DNA of 64,000 nucleotides from Actinostola sp. cb2023 (lineage: Eukaryota > Cnidaria > Anthozoa > Actiniaria > Actinostolidae). A program made the position numbers and the translations under genes. The notes under the pieces are model-generated. The model was not told the origin of the DNA. It searched no databases and saw only the letters and a list, made by a program, of their open reading frames with translations. Positions 62,806 through 64,000 of this stretch are shown piece by piece (position 1 is the stretch's first letter; every line of letters starts with the position of its first letter). Where the stretch lies: positions 322,501 to 386,500 of the forward strand of contig JAUJYZ010001546.1 in assembly GCA_033675265.1 (NCBI GenBank), given 5' to 3'.

Positions 62806-64000
62806 TCCATATACGACAAACACGAATATTAATTTTATAGTTTTGCGACGCACGATCTGCATTTGTCGAACGAAATGATGTGACTGACAACCCCCTTTGC
62901 AAGCCAAACGCTGACCGAGCGTTGTTATATACGGTTGACTGCGACTCTACCAAACTGTCAGAAACAATTTGGACCCCAATTAGAAAGTGAGGGAAAGTTA
63001 AAGTGCTATAAAGATACCCATAAAGTTCTTCTGAGCGTTAGCCAAAATATTTGACCTGGGATTCAAACCCATCCAAATCTTTACAGCAATTTCACTCAAT
63101 TTCCATCTGTTTCATGTACTATTGCTATGCGGCCTCCATTGCTATCACACGAAAAAATCCAGTCATGAACTTTCTAATAAATCTCTAGCAGAGAGCAAAC
63201 ACTAAAACCGTGAAACAGTACTAACCACCTTTAGTGCTCAATAGCACCAATAGAACAATAGAAAACAAAAGACATTGCACTATTTAGTGCTAATTAAAGT
63301 TAGCCCGTTTCACGGTTTAGTGTTTGCACTCTAAAATATTAATTTTGTGTTTAATACTTTATCTAAAAATAGCTGCTTCAGTAACGTAACCAAATTTGGT
63401 CGTCACGCTTCGCTCTTAACCGATCAGCTGTGGAGATAATTAATTTTCCCGCGTAAAAATGGCGCCAAAAATTAATGGCGCCACAATGTTCTCAAATCGC
63501 AAATCTTCCCTGATTTTCTCTGGAAAAAAGAAAAGCTTATTGAAATTGAATTGTCTAGAAAGCTAAAACATCTTGAAGAAATTTTTAAGGATATTTTCGA
63601 GAATTTTATTTTGGTTGTATTTTCTTTCCAGAAAATTTAAATTTAAGCCAAAATGGATTCCCCTATACACGCAATCTACCTTAAATGGCATTTAAAATCC
63701 CTGTATACCTTAGTTGGATTAAGAACTCGTAAAGTTATCGTTCAAAATAACTACCAGAGTAAAAAATTTTCGTTGATCGGTGAAACAAACTTGTAGCATT
63801 CTTTATATTTCATTAATATGAAGTAATTCAGCCGAGGTCAGTGAATTGTTAGTAGAATTAAAAACTCAATCACTAAAGATTTCCAAAGAGTATTATTATT
63901 ATTATTATTATCTTCAAGCCACTGTTATGCAGTCATACTATTACGTGCATCAGCCGCCCATAAAGTCAGACACATCGTTGGGTTTAGTGAAGCGTCTTAT
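62806..64000. other. Right end of window, no gene recognised
   Basis: It holds one MITE (63193-63332) and A/T-rich unique DNA ending in an (ATT)n run at 63892-63910. A lone TTAA-AGTGCT word at 62998 recalls the TTAA elements in TFDP, but no partner end was found. Confidence 0.5.
63193..63332. mobile_element. MITE with AGAGCAAACACTAAAACCGT end
   Basis: The ends AGAGCAAACACTAAAACCGT and TTTCACGGTTTAGTGTTTGC are inverted. The core has mirrored TTAGTGCT words. Confidence 0.65.

Overview
The window is nuclear DNA from an animal. Genes are split into many short exons with GT/AG introns, the recognisable proteins are close to vertebrate orthologues, and the non-coding DNA is dense in short inverted-repeat transposons, microsatellites and minisatellites. 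An early-branching marine invertebrate, most likely a cnidarian such as an anthozoan, fits best. That placement is an inference from protein divergence and repeat style, not something proven here. Layout, left to right: (1) 721-13947, minus strand, a seven-exon gene for a membrane-anchored DUF885 metallopeptidase-like protein. (2) 15112-20618, minus strand, TGDS (nucleotide-sugar 4,6-dehydratase), 14 exons. (3) 20857-25141, plus strand, GPR180-like seven-pass membrane protein, 10 exons, whose start lies 238 bp from that of TGDS. (4) 26786-29871, minus strand, RBMX2 (Ist3/Snu17, spliceosome RES complex), 4 exons. (5) 30114-32112, plus strand, WDR53, 2 exons, whose start lies 242 bp from that of RBMX2. 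(6) 34150-36370, an inverted pair of Penelope-like retroelement copies with RT and GIY-YIG domains and a hammerhead-like motif at each 3' end. (7) 36932-55429, minus strand, the E2F partner DP (TFDP), 14 coding exons plus a phase-compatible alternative first exon at 49920-50265. Its introns hold many transposons, including a 3.6-kb palindromic element at 38691-42282. (8) 55430-64000, no recognised gene apart from one possible terminal exon (59297-59430, minus), with tetranucleotide arrays and a 2.4-kb 41-bp minisatellite. Every exon chain below was assembled by eye from splice sites. In all five complete genes with introns, and in the alternative TFDP form, reading phase is kept at every junction and total length is a whole number of codons. 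This is strong internal support. The five recognised orthologue genes are housekeeping types: nucleotide-sugar metabolism, a membrane receptor-like protein, pre-mRNA splicing, a WD40 adaptor and cell-cycle transcription. Two pairs share compact bidirectional promoters carrying YY1-like motifs. The TGDS/GPR180 promoter also has an NRF1-like motif, and the TFDP promoter has NRF1-, E2F- and CCAAT-like motifs. TGDS and GPR180 are also head-to-head neighbours on human 13q32.1, so this pairing looks ancient. The most unusual non-genic object is the 3.6-kb foldback element, whose ends and interior carry about twenty copies of a 15-bp dyad built from opposed telomere-type hexamers (CCCTAA-NNN-TTAGGG).
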